A program made the position numbers and the translations under genes. The notes below the pieces were generated by a model, which did no database searches, had not been told where the DNA came from, and was given only the letters and a program-made list of their open reading frames with translations. 18,523 nucleotides of DNA from Mucidula mucida (taxonomy: Eukaryota > Basidiomycota > Agaricomycetes > Agaricales > Physalacriaceae): contig JADNYV010000659.1 in the NCBI GenBank assembly GCA_015501055.1, positions 1-18,523 of the forward strand. The letters are read 5' to 3'. Positions within the stretch are counted from its first letter, which is position 1. Each line of letters begins with the position of its first letter. Positions 8,978 to 17,931 of this stretch are shown one piece after another.

Positions 8978-10263
8978 TCAAATGCTCGGTTTGCAATGTA
9001 ACAGATTCAAACAGAAATTACGGATGTATAGACATGAGACGCATGCCAGACCAATATTCCAACCTCTAAAGCACGCCTCGGAACAAACGACCAGAATCTT
9101 GCAGGTCTCGCATCGTTTCGTCCCAGCAAAAGAGCACTTTAAACTCCTTCAGCAAACCTCAAAGCCAGCGCACGAAGAAAATCCCACCGTAAGATTCATA
9201 TATCCGACGAAGCCTGCACACTACGCTCAAAATGTGTATCAAAGACATGCCAACACCCAGTAAGCAGATTCCCAGATGACATCTGCGGCTGTTCATTTCA
9301 ACTTCCCACGAAACTCCTCAAGTCGTCCAACTCCAAACGCGTCTGCTCCTCATCAACCAATGCCAGATGTACCCAAGCAAAAACGGCATCCTGCCGCATG
9401 GAGTGAGAAGCAAGGGACCACGGTGACCACAGTGGTGTACAGCGCAGCGAATGCTGGTCCGTTGAGCGCCTCGACCATCGGGGATTTCAACCTCGTCTTT
9501 CAAGAGGAGACGAAGTTCCTCAGAGATGGCGAGGACGAAGTGGTGCTCGGTTCATCAATAATCGCATAAGCGAGAAGAGAACAGAGCGCGGTGATGAGGC
9601 CATGTCCAGCGAGGTAGTTGCGAAGCCTGGGGCGCACCATGCAGATTGCCCCGATTCCGCGCATATTGGCGAGTAATCTGTTGGGGAGGAATGTGAAGCT
9701 TGGGGTTTCTAACTCGCTGACGGCGGCATTGAGGTGATTCAACCCCGTACGAAAGAGAGAACGAGGTATCGAGGCGACGGCTCCTCCAATGCGCCTCGCG
9801 TGGGCGCGTAGTCAGTCAACGCCTGGATGATCTTGACCAGGTCGATGTCAAGGACATTGGTGAACGTAGATCCAGAGACTTCAAGCCACATCCAGATGAT
9901 CGTCTTGATTTTGAGCGTGAGCATAGGCCCCATATCGGCAAACTCAGGGATCCCAGTCTCATGCTGGAGCAAGGCGGCCAAGATGGAAAGCACGACAACG
10001 TCTTCTGGATGGTAGCCTTGTCGTTGCGGATCGGTGAAGGAGAATTCGAGGGTGTGAAACATGATGGGAATAACAGCGGCGACGACTGCCTCCATATGTT
10101 GAATAAGGATTGGCTGGTAGCTCTGTCGGGGCGACATGGGGCTGTAGAAGTGCTGCATGACCGCGGCGGCGAGGAAGGCTGGAAGAAGGTCATAGTCACC
10201 GGTCACGTAAAATGGGGACGTGAGCACTGAGCTCGCGTCCGATATTGTCGTCCCTGTCCGCAT
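8978..10263 (-). pseudogene. MYND-type zinc finger pseudogene (copy 2)
   Basis: The stretch 9790-10220 still reads as protein closely matching copy 1 (FYVTGDYD, MFHTLEFSFTDPQRQGYHPEDVVVL, NVLDIDLVKIIQAL). Lesions are clear. One base is lost near 9781 (GGCTCC against GGCCGCC). About 43 nt are missing at 9554 and about 16 nt near 9337. About 22 nt are also missing near 9210. In the finger the first cysteine is Tyr, and the final His-Cys pair lies in altered sequence, although CETCK and VVCSEAC remain (exon 8978..9136 after a conserved intron). A possible extra 5' exon exists upstream: an intron-like stretch (GTGAGC ... TTTCAG) ends at about 10277, so the parent gene may have had more N-terminal coding sequence. 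Confidence 0.8.
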
Positions 10264-11426
10264 TGTGTCAACGCTGAAAAGCGAGAGCCGTAGATTGTCA
10301 ATCAAACAGAGCTCACTTCTTCACGAAGGTCGTAGCAGGACCGAAATCTAGGCGAAGTTGAGAACCAATCCAAGAAGTGCGGCGTACACATGCATTTACT
10401 GTTCCTGTCATCAGCAATCCGCCACAAACGAGTGTATCGTATTTTTATAAGGATTATTTGAAGAAGATGAATTACAGTAACGATGCGAGTGTTCTGAAGT
10501 TGGCCCTCTCACCAGATGAACTGAGGTCCAGGGAAAACGGAAATGCGTTGAGAAGACAATACTCGAGCTGCATGAGAAATCGTGTTATAGGAGGTGCCAG
10601 CCCTTATTTGAGGAACCTTGATGGGAGCCTAACATTCGGACGTGGCGCAGGTTCTGACGTCGAGTAGTAGCGGCAGGGAAATGGTAGTGAGGTGGTGTCT
10701 GCTAATCTCATGTCGCTATCGTATACAGAATAATAGACGCCGTAGGCAGAAGTACGTGATGCCCAGGCCATAAGATGGAAGTCTGCACCTAAGTGGTCGG
10801 TTTCGACTCATAATTCGGCGATAGGCGTCGAACTGGCGTGACAGAAATGCGGACAGCACAGTACGACGAAGTCCCCTTCGTAGTTGTACGCCCAATCGTG
10901 AAAGTGTCCGCCACTGTCTATAGATCCGCATCGAAATCAAACTCGCATTTGTAGATTTCAAATGGCTGTGAAAGTAAGATTAGGCGGTCGACGACGAGAA
11001 GCAGTCGCCGTGTACTACTCTACGAGCCGCTCCCTCTTTCCTAGAAGCAGGGCAAACATGAGTCTAGTTCATCCAGCTTACCCATGCTGTGCTGACCCTA
11101 ACCCAGCGCCAGACGCTAGGGTTAGGTTTCCCTCCCGTAAATCTTCAAAACCCAGCGGTGCCAAACCAGCTGCCATGCTTCCCTCCCCCCACAATCTCTC
11201 CATCAAACCATACCATCCCCCCTTTTTCTTCCATCCCCTGCATCCCAGATCACTTCAACAAGCAGACGAACATCGCTGAAGCGACCGGTGAGGCTTCCGA
11301 CCATCCTTGGGCGCAGTATACTGAGGCGGGCGAACGACAGCGGAATAGTTACGATAGAATGCGCATTCGAGAGTACGCCGTAACGAGCATGCCAGAAGCC
11401 ACCCACGCCCAACGCAAAGCGTGTTC
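10264..11426. other. Spacer between divergent MYND and DUF6699 genes, absent from copy 1
   Basis: About 1.16 kb separates the MYND start from the DUF6699 start. It holds a small plus-strand ORF of 66 codons from an ATG at 10467 (MNYSNDASVLKLALSP) with no recognised family. It also holds the telomere-like hairpin at 11097-11126 and a CT-rich tract at about 11165-11250, which suits a fungal promoter for the DUF6699 gene. No transposase, long terminal repeats or terminal inverted repeats were seen. Confidence 0.5.
11097..11126. repeat. Telomere-repeat-like inverted hairpin
   Basis: CCTAACCC-AGCG, a five-base loop CCAGA, then CGCT-A-GGGTTAGG. The arms pair over 12 bp with one bulged A. The arms contain the fungal telomere unit (CCCTAA / TTAGGG) in opposite orientations. 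Confidence 0.6.
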
Positions 11427-12068
11427 ATGGACGCCCCGTCGCCGCGAACGTCGTACCCTCTGTCAAGCGGAATGCTGGGCGCAGTGGCGCAGGGAGACGC
11501 GATAATTCCATGCACATATAATACCACACCATCACAGGGCGAAGGGCAGCTGCACATCGCGACAGATGCTGTCGTGCCAGGCATCCAATTACCATCTCCG
11601 CGTCCAACACCCGAGAGCGCAACACCACACGTGCCAAATGGTCGAGCGCGTCGACTCTACCGCGGCCTTCCATCACAGATAGAAGGCGGAGAGGAGGCGG
11701 TCATGCACCCATTGCTTGAGCGCGTTCCCGACATTCGCTCGGTCGACTTTTCCCAGTCGTGGGAAATAATCAAAGCAGCTTGGCCGCCGTCATCGCTCTA
11801 TGAACTCGCGACAAGCCCACCATTGCCATCGTTGGCGGTGGTGATCCATCGACTCCCGTGGGCAGTAGTAATCCAGCCTGACGCGGACCAGTGCTACGTG
11901 ACAGTGGGCGATGTCATATTCCGGATTTGGGAATGTCTGCATTTTCCGCTAGAGATGATCTCAGCGGGAACGAGGGAGGTGGACGAGGAAGCTTCTGAAA
12001 TGAACAAAAGGTTGAGGGTGGGAACGACAACACGGAGCAAAGGACGCAAGGCCGTGCTAAACGCCTAG
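11427..12068 (+). CDS. DUF6699 domain protein
   Basis: An open frame of 213 aa starts at ATG 11427; the tract upstream is CT-rich. Residues 1-75 are Pro/Ser-rich and look disordered. RGLPSQIEG (79-87) leads into the DUF6699 core, HPLLERV (94-100), then SSLYELATSPPLPS, HRLPWAVVIQP (141-151) and TVGDVIFRIWECLHFPL (159-175). This domain is found in basidiomycetes and has no known function. The C-terminal part looks compromised. The usual closing signature is present (LVYLRG, then TRFLGL ... NDGDTWV, 12065-12150) but in two other frames, so the ORF stops early at 12066-12068 in sequence unlike the family. The gene is either slightly truncated or spliced in a way I cannot resolve. A divergent MYND pseudogene lies upstream. 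Confidence 0.68.
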   Translation: MDAPSPRTSYPLSSGMLGAVAQGDAIIPCTYNTTPSQGEGQLHIATDAVVPGIQLPSPRPTPESATPHVPNGRARRLYRGLPSQIEGGEEAVMHPLLERVPDIRSVDFSQSWEIIKAAWPPSSLYELATSPPLPSLAVVIHRLPWAVVIQPDADQCYVTVGDVIFRIWECLHFPLEMISAGTREVDEEASEMNKRLRVGTTTRSKGRKAVLNA

Positions 12069-12150
12069 TATACCTGCGAGGAAGACCAGGTTCCTGGGCT
12101 TGAAGAAGGAAACAAACGACGGTGATACATGGGTTATGATCATGGCATAG

Positions 12151-12555
12151 CGATCGCGCCTCAGAGGAAGTGGTGCATACATGAACAAGAAGGAAGAAAG
12201 CCCAATGATTTCTTGACCTAATGTCAGAAAAGATGTATAACAATGTATCAGCATGTACGAACCTAGCAGAGCGCCCACGGGCCACCTAAAGTTTCCCATC
12301 TTGCGCATAATGGTAGTCACGCTAGCGAAATGGGGGCGCGAGGAATCCAGGAGAAAAGTATACAGCATTGGACCCGGTGGATCGCATACAGGCTATGACT
12401 TGCGGCTTTCAGGGCGAAACAGCATCTTAATCCAAAGGCCATCAGGTGCGTCCCGACCAATACGAAAGCAGCTGCATAAAGGAATCAGATAAATGATGTC
12501 GGGAAATACGGAAGACGACGCACCGCTTTGATACTGGAGGCTATGGATTAGTCGC
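12151..12555. other. Intergenic, duplicated flank
   Basis: It contains the copy-2 version of the minus-strand intron-like signal (12218-12262, GTTCGTAC ... CATTAG). Next to it is a minus-strand open stretch (RPHFASVTTIMRKMGNF) weakly matching copy 1. No complete gene is supported. Confidence 0.3.
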
Positions 12556-12589
12556 TAGATATCCCGCGAAGCTGGCGAACGATTAGGCG

Positions 12590-12785
12590 TTAATATGGAC
12601 ACCAAACAGGAGGAGAACGGCGCGTTCGTTGCCATCGTCGACACCTGGTAGCGTGGGATCCGCGAGCACTGGAAAGTGGGAGCATATTTGCCGTCGTTGT
12701 CGAGGCCATGATGGTAATGGTCAAGCAATTGTAGCAATAATGCAGACGTCCGTAAAGGGAAATCTTTCTCACGCCCGAAGTCCAA
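12590..12785 (-). pseudogene. Fragment of the uncharacterised gene (copy 2)
   Basis: The minus strand reads REKDFPLRTSALLLQLLDHY followed by a DNDGKYAP segment. This matches, with frame changes, REKRFPLW and INDDDGFPRL in the copy at 3042-3860. DNA similarity is clearest at 12745-12775 (TAAAGGGAA, TTTCTCACGC). The long downstream coding part seen in copy 1 is absent, so this is a remnant. Function is unknown. Confidence 0.4.
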
Positions 12786-12955
12786 ATACTTGTGCCTTAT
12801 TTGAAAACTCGCAGAGCGCAGATATCAGATTGCTGTTATGTATAGTATATAAGGCTCTAGATACCAGCACGATAATTCAGTACGCGACATGAGTACGCGA
12901 CATGATTATCGAGAGTACAGTCGGGATATAAGGATCGTTGTACAAACGTCCGCAA

Positions 12956-14057
12956 TTATGATATGAAACGCGGACTGCGACGCCTCTGCGTAGGTGGTCC
13001 ATCATCCACTGAGAAAGATATCTGGGGAGTTGTCCGTTTTCTGCCCGACGTTGACTTTCGAGTCACTGGGGCACCAGTCTGCTTCTTGATAGAGACTTTA
13101 GTCCTCTTTGAGCGCGAAGTGTGGATTTTCGCCGATGTCTTTGCAGACCTTGGGAACTCCGATGATGTTGACGGTGACTGTATTCTAACCCGCCTTGCAT
13201 CTCGCGGCCCAGAAGACTCAGATGCGGCGCCAGATTCTGGGATGGCGACAGTGTCCGTCCTCAATTTGACTCCACTCGCGGACGGTCTACAATAACGGAT
13301 GGAAAGCGGGAAAGTGCACTGCAAGCGTTTTGCCTAAGAAAGAGAGGTAGACGAACATATTCAGGGCATGATCAGCATAGTACACCAATATGACATCGTC
13401 ACCAAGCAGCGTGAGGTGCTTCATCCCAGATAGCGAGCCGCGGGCAACGCAATGTGCAAGAGAAGGGAACACGAAACAGGGGTGTAACGTTGTGCGAATG
13501 ACGGGGAAGTCGGAATAGGGAGATTCGTATGATTCTGAGCGCGCATGGAAAGACTTTCCTGGCTGCTCCACACCCATGAACCTATATTCATAGAAAGGTT
13601 TTATGGGGATCGCCTACTCGACATCAGTGGCAAGCAGGAATAAGAGATCGACGTACATCCGTGAACTTGGTACGATTATGTGTTCCTTTGGCATGGTTAT
13701 CCAAGAAAAGATCACGCATAATCTGTAGATCTTGTCTGGACGGAATGAGCGCCCATTGTCCCTCTTTCAACAACTCGACCATATCGGAGCGCACTGGTGC
13801 CGGTGATCAGGATCGAACACCATCAGAAGAGATAGGTAGCTCACATTCTGCCCGAAGGAGATCTGAGTACTCTATTATGCCGCCACGTTCCAAGCCCAGA
13901 CAGTATTCAATCTCGTCGAGCTGGCCTCTTATGAGTTCAATCAAATCACGTTGCAGAGAACACGCACCAAGTCAGTATTGTTGACAAACTCATACGTTTC
14001 GGGCTCGTCAAATGCTGGCTTCGTACTTATGTCCCGTAGAGAGATATACGACGACAT
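12956..14057 (-). CDS. Uncharacterised five-exon protein with basic disordered tail
   Basis: Proposed join is complement(12956..13333, 13386..13613, 13657..13793, 13845..13927, 13996..14057), 295 aa. Donors are GTATGA, GTGAGC, GTACGT and GTGTAC; acceptors are AAG, CAG, TAG and TAG. All phases agree, and an apparent TGA at 13807-13809 falls inside an intron. The protein has a short N-terminus (MSSYISLRDISTKPAFDEP), a helical acidic part (GQLDEIEYCLGLERGG), SDMVELLKEGQWALIPSRQD, and a segment with SPYSDFPVIRTTLHPCFVF. A tail of about 110 residues is rich in Ser, Thr, Pro, Lys and Arg, ends RRRSPRFIS, and could be nuclear or DNA-associated. The first intron is the weakest; a GTGCGT donor with an acceptor at AAGAG is an alternative. 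I recognise no domain. Its upstream DNA resembles that of the F-box genes. Confidence 0.55.
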
Positions 14058-14156
14058 GGTGCGGATGTAGTAATCGTCTCTCACGACGTGTGATGGTGGT
14101 GAGGAGCAAGTATTGATTTCCCATTGTAGTGGCGAGGAACAAAAAGTACTACTCAT

Positions 14157-14200
14157 CACGTGGCCCCGTGTCCCTGAATTCGCCAGTTTAGATGCCGGTT
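14157..14200 (-). promoter_or_regulatory. Shared 5' module upstream of the five-exon gene
   Basis: CACGTG is at 14157-14162 in CTCATCACGTG and ATGCCGGTT is at 14192-14200, in the same order as upstream of F-box genes 1 and 2. It lies 100 nt from the ATG chosen for this gene, but 33 nt from another ATG at 14122-14124. That position corresponds to the F-box start sites. Confidence 0.5.
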
Positions 14201-14775
14201 CTGAAGCTCTTGTGAACGTCCATGTTCTTCTCCACGATCAAGTTCATCAAGAGCTGTCATTGACCTGAGGCACGAGCCCATGGGCAATACCTTCCAAAAC
14301 GACAAAGGCTATGGTTATCTATACCGTGTGACTGGGCGCACGCGTGTGCCGGTGGTGCAGAAATGGTTGTACCAACAATGGCCTGGATTCCATTCGTTTT
14401 CTTCTTCATGTGCTCTACAACGTGGGACTGGACATTCTCATGGTGCAGAACTAGGCGGTCAACGGGAAATCGCATGAATACCATCCATCTTCTTTCTCAG
14501 TGGCTGGACGTACAGGATATCACGCGGCAGTGTATATCAGTCTTGAAAGCATCCCGCTACTAGACATCGCTTGCTGATCAGATCGAACACCAACACAGGC
14601 TCTCGTCCTACGCTGAGACTTTGAATTATGGCCATCGCTTCAATACAAACATCACAATAGATTTGACGGGTAGGATTCACGCTCTAGTAGTCTTTGAAGT
14701 GTATCTGACTCGTCGGCAGTGCGCAGATGTATTTCGGAAGGCGACATAATTTTCCGCTTGATATTCCCGGGCAAG
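14201..14775. other. Intergenic, no gene recognised
   Basis: Short frames on both strands (up to 75 codons at 14257-14563) have no motif or splice support. The region separates the five-exon gene's promoter side from the metalloprotease promoter. Confidence 0.4.
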
Positions 14776-14950
14776 TATAAAGAGCAACTGGAGCTCAGGG
14801 CAGTTCCTCATTCTTTTCGTTCCCTCGACGGACCCGTCTTTTGTTTCTTCTTCTTCTTCTTGGGGTTCCGTTCAATCCTTTTCATCTTCTTCTTTTCGTG
14901 TCTTTTTCTTTGCTTTTTCGACACACCTTTTGCGCTCTACTTATCTCATC
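14776..14950 (+). promoter_or_regulatory. Metalloprotease promoter: TATA-like box and CT-rich tract
   Basis: TATAAAG is at 14776-14782. It is followed by a strongly pyrimidine-rich plus-strand tract (about 14840-14935, many TTC repeats) running up to the ATG at 14951. A TATA box followed by a CT tract is a common layout for well-expressed fungal genes. The transcription start is probably within or near the tract; that is inferred. Confidence 0.55.
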
Positions 14951-16158
14951 ATGTTTTTCGGGACGACACTCGCTCTTCTCTCCGGCGCTTCCGCCGTTCT
15001 CGCCTTTGTGCCTCCTCCAGTCATGATGCAGAGGGATGTCACGTCTACTTCGTCAGTCTTTATCTACCCATTCCTCTCTATCCACTGACGTCGTCATTTC
15101 AGTCGTTGCAGCACTGATCTAAGCAAAGAACGTCGAGAGGCTGCTGAGAAGCACTTCCTCGCCGCCAAGGCGCAAGCTACGCCTCGCGGGGACCTCAAGA
15201 CAGGGCCTATTCCCATCTTTTGGAATGTCATTTACGAGAACACTACGTACCAAGGCGGATACCTCGAGTAAGCTTGATTGCGATTTTGAGTGAGCCTGTT
15301 GAGAATAATTTGATCCTCGCAGCGCAGAGCAAATCGCTGCTCAGATCGACGTTTTGAATGCCGATTTTGGGAGCGCTGGTGTATCATGGCAGCTCGCCGA
15401 TATCGCATACTCCGAGAACAAGGAGTGGTTCCAAAGTGTGGCCCACGGGTAAGTTGTCATTGCGTATGGTCCGCTTGTCGCTCATCGTGTTGACCGCCAT
15501 AGAACCGCCATGCATGACGATATGAAGACTGCTCTTCGCCAAGGAGATGCAGCCACGTTGAACGTCTACAGTGTCGGGTTTGTACAATCACTTTTCTTAG
15601 TATTGCAAAACCTAACGTGCCGTGACTTATAGTTTCTTCGGCAGCGATATCCTAGGATATGCTACTTTCCCTGAGGATTATTCGCGGAAGCCCTGGGATG
15701 ATGGTATCGTACTGAAATGGACTTCGCTTCCCGGCGGTGTCCTCGAGAAGTACAACCTCGGCAAGACCCTTACTCACGAAGCCGGCCACTGGGTTGGGTT
15801 GTACCATACATTCGAGGTAGGTGGCTGAGTCCCAAGACTTCGCTGTGTTCTCATCGCGGTGAACAATAGGGCGGTTGTGAAAACGAAGACGACGGCGACA
15901 AGGTAGCGGATACCCCAGCGCAGTTCAGTTCGACAGACGGGTGCCCTGTCAGTCGTCATAGCTGCAACGAGGCCGTATTTGATCCCATTCGTAAGCCTCC
16001 ATGTACCTTTTTGATTTACTTCCGTATTCACTTTCTTCCTAGACAACTATATGGACTACTCGGACGACATCTGCTCAACGGAGTTCACGGCGGGACAGAT
16101 CCAGCGCCTGCAGGCCCAAATGAGGACTTTCCGCAAGGTCGATATCACGGTTCAATGA
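14951..16158 (+). CDS. Secreted pappalysin-type metalloprotease (M43), seven exons
   Basis: Join is 14951..15051, 15103..15267, 15323..15448, 15503..15577, 15633..15816, 15870..15990, 16043..16158, giving 295 aa. All phases agree, and all six introns (51-55 nt) are GT-AG. Residues 1-18 form a signal peptide (hydrophobic, ending SAVLA). Residues 204-214, HEAGHWVGLYH, are the extended HExxHxxGxxH metzincin zinc site. GGC (218-220) and DKVADTP (227-233) match the conserved region after it in M43 proteases. NYMDYSDD (259-266) is the Met-turn, with M261. Cysteines at 220 and 268 and in the intervening loop suit an extracellular disulfide-bonded enzyme. It should be an exported zinc endopeptidase acting on environmental or host protein. 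The length is normal for fungal members and no lesions are seen. Confidence 0.92.
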
Positions 16159-16521
16159 GGTGGCATGAAGGCAGTTTTGGAAGAGGGTGGCTATGATACC
16201 GAAGTTTGAAGGAAGTCTCGATAGACGACATCTTTAACTTTCTTTAAGACGGACTTTTTTTTGTGGACGGTCGCTTTACTAGGAATACCAATAGGCATTC
16301 AATTTATAATCTTTGAAACAAGCGACGTTACTTGTAAATGATCATGGCGTAGTGATTGCGCGCTCGGGACAATACTCCCCAAAAGCTCCCCCAGCAACAG
16401 CAAGAGCGATAACACTAATATATTTTCCGTGGCGTGATGATGCGTCAATGAATATAGTAGTCAGCAACAGCAAACGTCCGTATCATGAAATAAGAGAGCA
16501 TTGGTCGGAGCGAATCCCTCT
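16159..16521. other. Convergent 3' intergenic region
   Basis: This is the space between the stop codons of the metalloprotease (plus) and the seven-transmembrane gene (minus). It contains a T-run (16254-16262) that is likely untranslated or terminator-associated sequence. No gene is seen. Confidence 0.45.
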
Positions 16522-17829
16522 CTACACAGAAGGCGTCTTCTCCGATTTAACTTCCTGCAAGAGATTGCTGATCCGGACCTCATATGAACAGTCCGCATCC
16601 CGCTCTGCATCCGTATTCACAGTGGACGCCGATGCGACAGTCGCAAATTGAACCCTAGACTCCAGCGTTCCTCCAGAAAGTGGCTTCAGCGGGATAGAGT
16701 TCGGCGGGCTAGCAGGCGTGACTGTAGGCGTGCTGCGCCCAGCTAGCACCAGTACGATGACGAGCGTCGGAGCAAGGCACTATACCTTCCATCAGTATGC
16801 TGATTCGATAGTAATACAACGAGAGAAGATGTCCTTACTGTGATTGACGGGAGCATTGCATCAACGTACAATGCCGAAACGTTCGAGCCATCGCCGGGCT
16901 CTGACAATATCATGGCGATGCGAATGATGAATGCACCTGAGTACAGGAGCGCTGATTCCACCATGATGGCTACGATACCACGATATGTTTTCACGGCTTG
17001 GCGCCACCCGATGAGGAAGAGGATCCGCCCGAGAATCAAGAGGGTGCAGAGCGTGTTTGTGGAGACGATCATGGCAAAGTAGATGGTATTCCAGTTGATT
17101 TTGAACAGCGCGGGAATTGTATTAGTAGCAATTTGCTCGTCGCTGGGAGGAGGCAAGTAGTCGAGGGTTAGTTGGATGCTAACAGCAACTATGACGAAGT
17201 TGAGAGGTGCTGGAATCATGCAGTAATGAAACGCACTCAGGCCTGTGATCACGGTAAGCACTGGTAGAATGACGGCTATCCAACTACGCGCGTATATCGC
17301 CCAAGAGCGCCATATCTATGAATGCCGATAAGTGCTCGACAGTCGAGTGGTAGATCAGCATACTCACCATAATCAAATCCGCTACGAATATCAAGGTAAA
17401 CAAAGTGACTGACGCGAACGTCTCGACTGGTTTGGGTCCGCGGGGCCCAAACATCCAGATAAACTCGGTCTCACGCGTCTCACCATGTTCGAGATACACG
17501 GCGTTGATAAAGTGCCACACGCAGCCCACGCGCATGGTCAAAACCGCCCAAAGGATGGTGATTGTGCTAGCCAGGGCTTTACGCCTCACCTGGGCTTTTG
17601 AACTACCAGAAAACACTAAGCAAAGGAAAAATCAGCGATAATACAAGCCGCTTGAATGCAGAATCCACGTACAGATCTGACGCATCGAAAGGAAGTAAAC
17701 AACGGTATACGCCGCATAGCAGAGGATCTCGAGAACATATGTATTCAGTACGGTGGAGAGGAGGTACTTGACCACATCTGGAGGCGGAAAGAGTTCATCG
17801 GGAATCGATTGGGTAACGTTTGCGGACAT
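16522..17829 (-). CDS. Seven-transmembrane protein, four exons
   Basis: Join is complement(16522..16779, 16839..17315, 17368..17615, 17673..17829), 379 aa. Phases agree, with donors GTACGT, GTGAGT and GTAAGG. Seven hydrophobic spans can be placed at about residues 28-49, 68-90, 118-142, 146-168, 170-188 or 205-230, 240-265 and 275-300; the exact assignment between spans 4 and 6 is uncertain. The ADLIM-IWRSW motif (131-140) is formed exactly at an exon junction and is typical of a large Agaricomycete family of uncharacterised receptor-like membrane proteins. The C-terminus is a soluble Ser/Thr-rich tail of about 80 residues, probably cytoplasmic. No ligand or G-protein link can be inferred. 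It has no visible lesion and is convergent with the protease gene. Confidence 0.82.
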
Positions 17830-17870
17830 GAGAGAAAAGTGGGGGAAGCGAATCCTAGGTATCAGCTGCC

Positions 17871-17876
17871 TATATA
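17871..17876 (-). promoter_or_regulatory. TATA-like element of the seven-transmembrane gene
   Basis: TATATA occurs about 42 nt upstream of the ATG at 17827-17829, reading CTATATAGG on the minus strand. The placement is plausible for a core promoter. Confidence 0.45.
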
Positions 17877-17904
17877 GAGCTCCTTACGTCGAATTCAACC
17901 AATC

Positions 17905-17931
17905 CCGGAGCACTGAGAATTGATGCTCCGG
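17905..17931. repeat. Perfect inverted repeat CCGGAGCA / TGCTCCGG
   Basis: Two exact 8-bp arms are separated by 11 nt, 76-102 nt upstream of the seven-transmembrane gene start. Each arm contains CGGAG/CTCCG, the kind of half-site read by fungal zinc-cluster regulators. Chance occurrence cannot be excluded. Confidence 0.4.

Larger units (their letters stand above)
8978..12370. repeat. Segmental duplication, copy 2 (core)
   Basis: Collinear with 557-2640. It begins in the 3' part of the MYND gene and runs past the DUF6699 gene. Relative to copy 1 it has a net addition of about 1.2-1.3 kb between 10225 and 11575, and several small deletions inside the MYND pseudogene. Weaker similarity resumes at 12600-12785. 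Confidence 0.85.

Noticed and set aside
10264..11426. Transposon insertion explaining the copy-2 spacer
   Set aside because: No transposase, terminal repeats or target-site duplication could be seen at the edges, so only an insertion or deletion of unknown origin is claimed.
11629..11636. Another CACGTG box near the DUF6699 gene
   Set aside because: It lies inside the coding sequence (ATPHVPN) without the ATCACGTG context or the second box, so it is taken as chance.
11914..12285. Minus-strand ORF opposite the DUF6699 gene
   Set aside because: It reads antisense to a conserved domain and has no motif of its own; the conserved similarity between copies is explained by the plus-strand DUF6699 sequence.
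13807..13809. Nonsense TGA making the gene at 12956-14057 a pseudogene
   Set aside because: A 51-nt intron with a strong GTGAGC donor and CAG acceptor removes it and keeps phase.
14840..14935. Leucine/phenylalanine-rich coding region upstream of the metalloprotease
   Set aside because: The open frames here come from the low-complexity CT tract of the promoter and leader.
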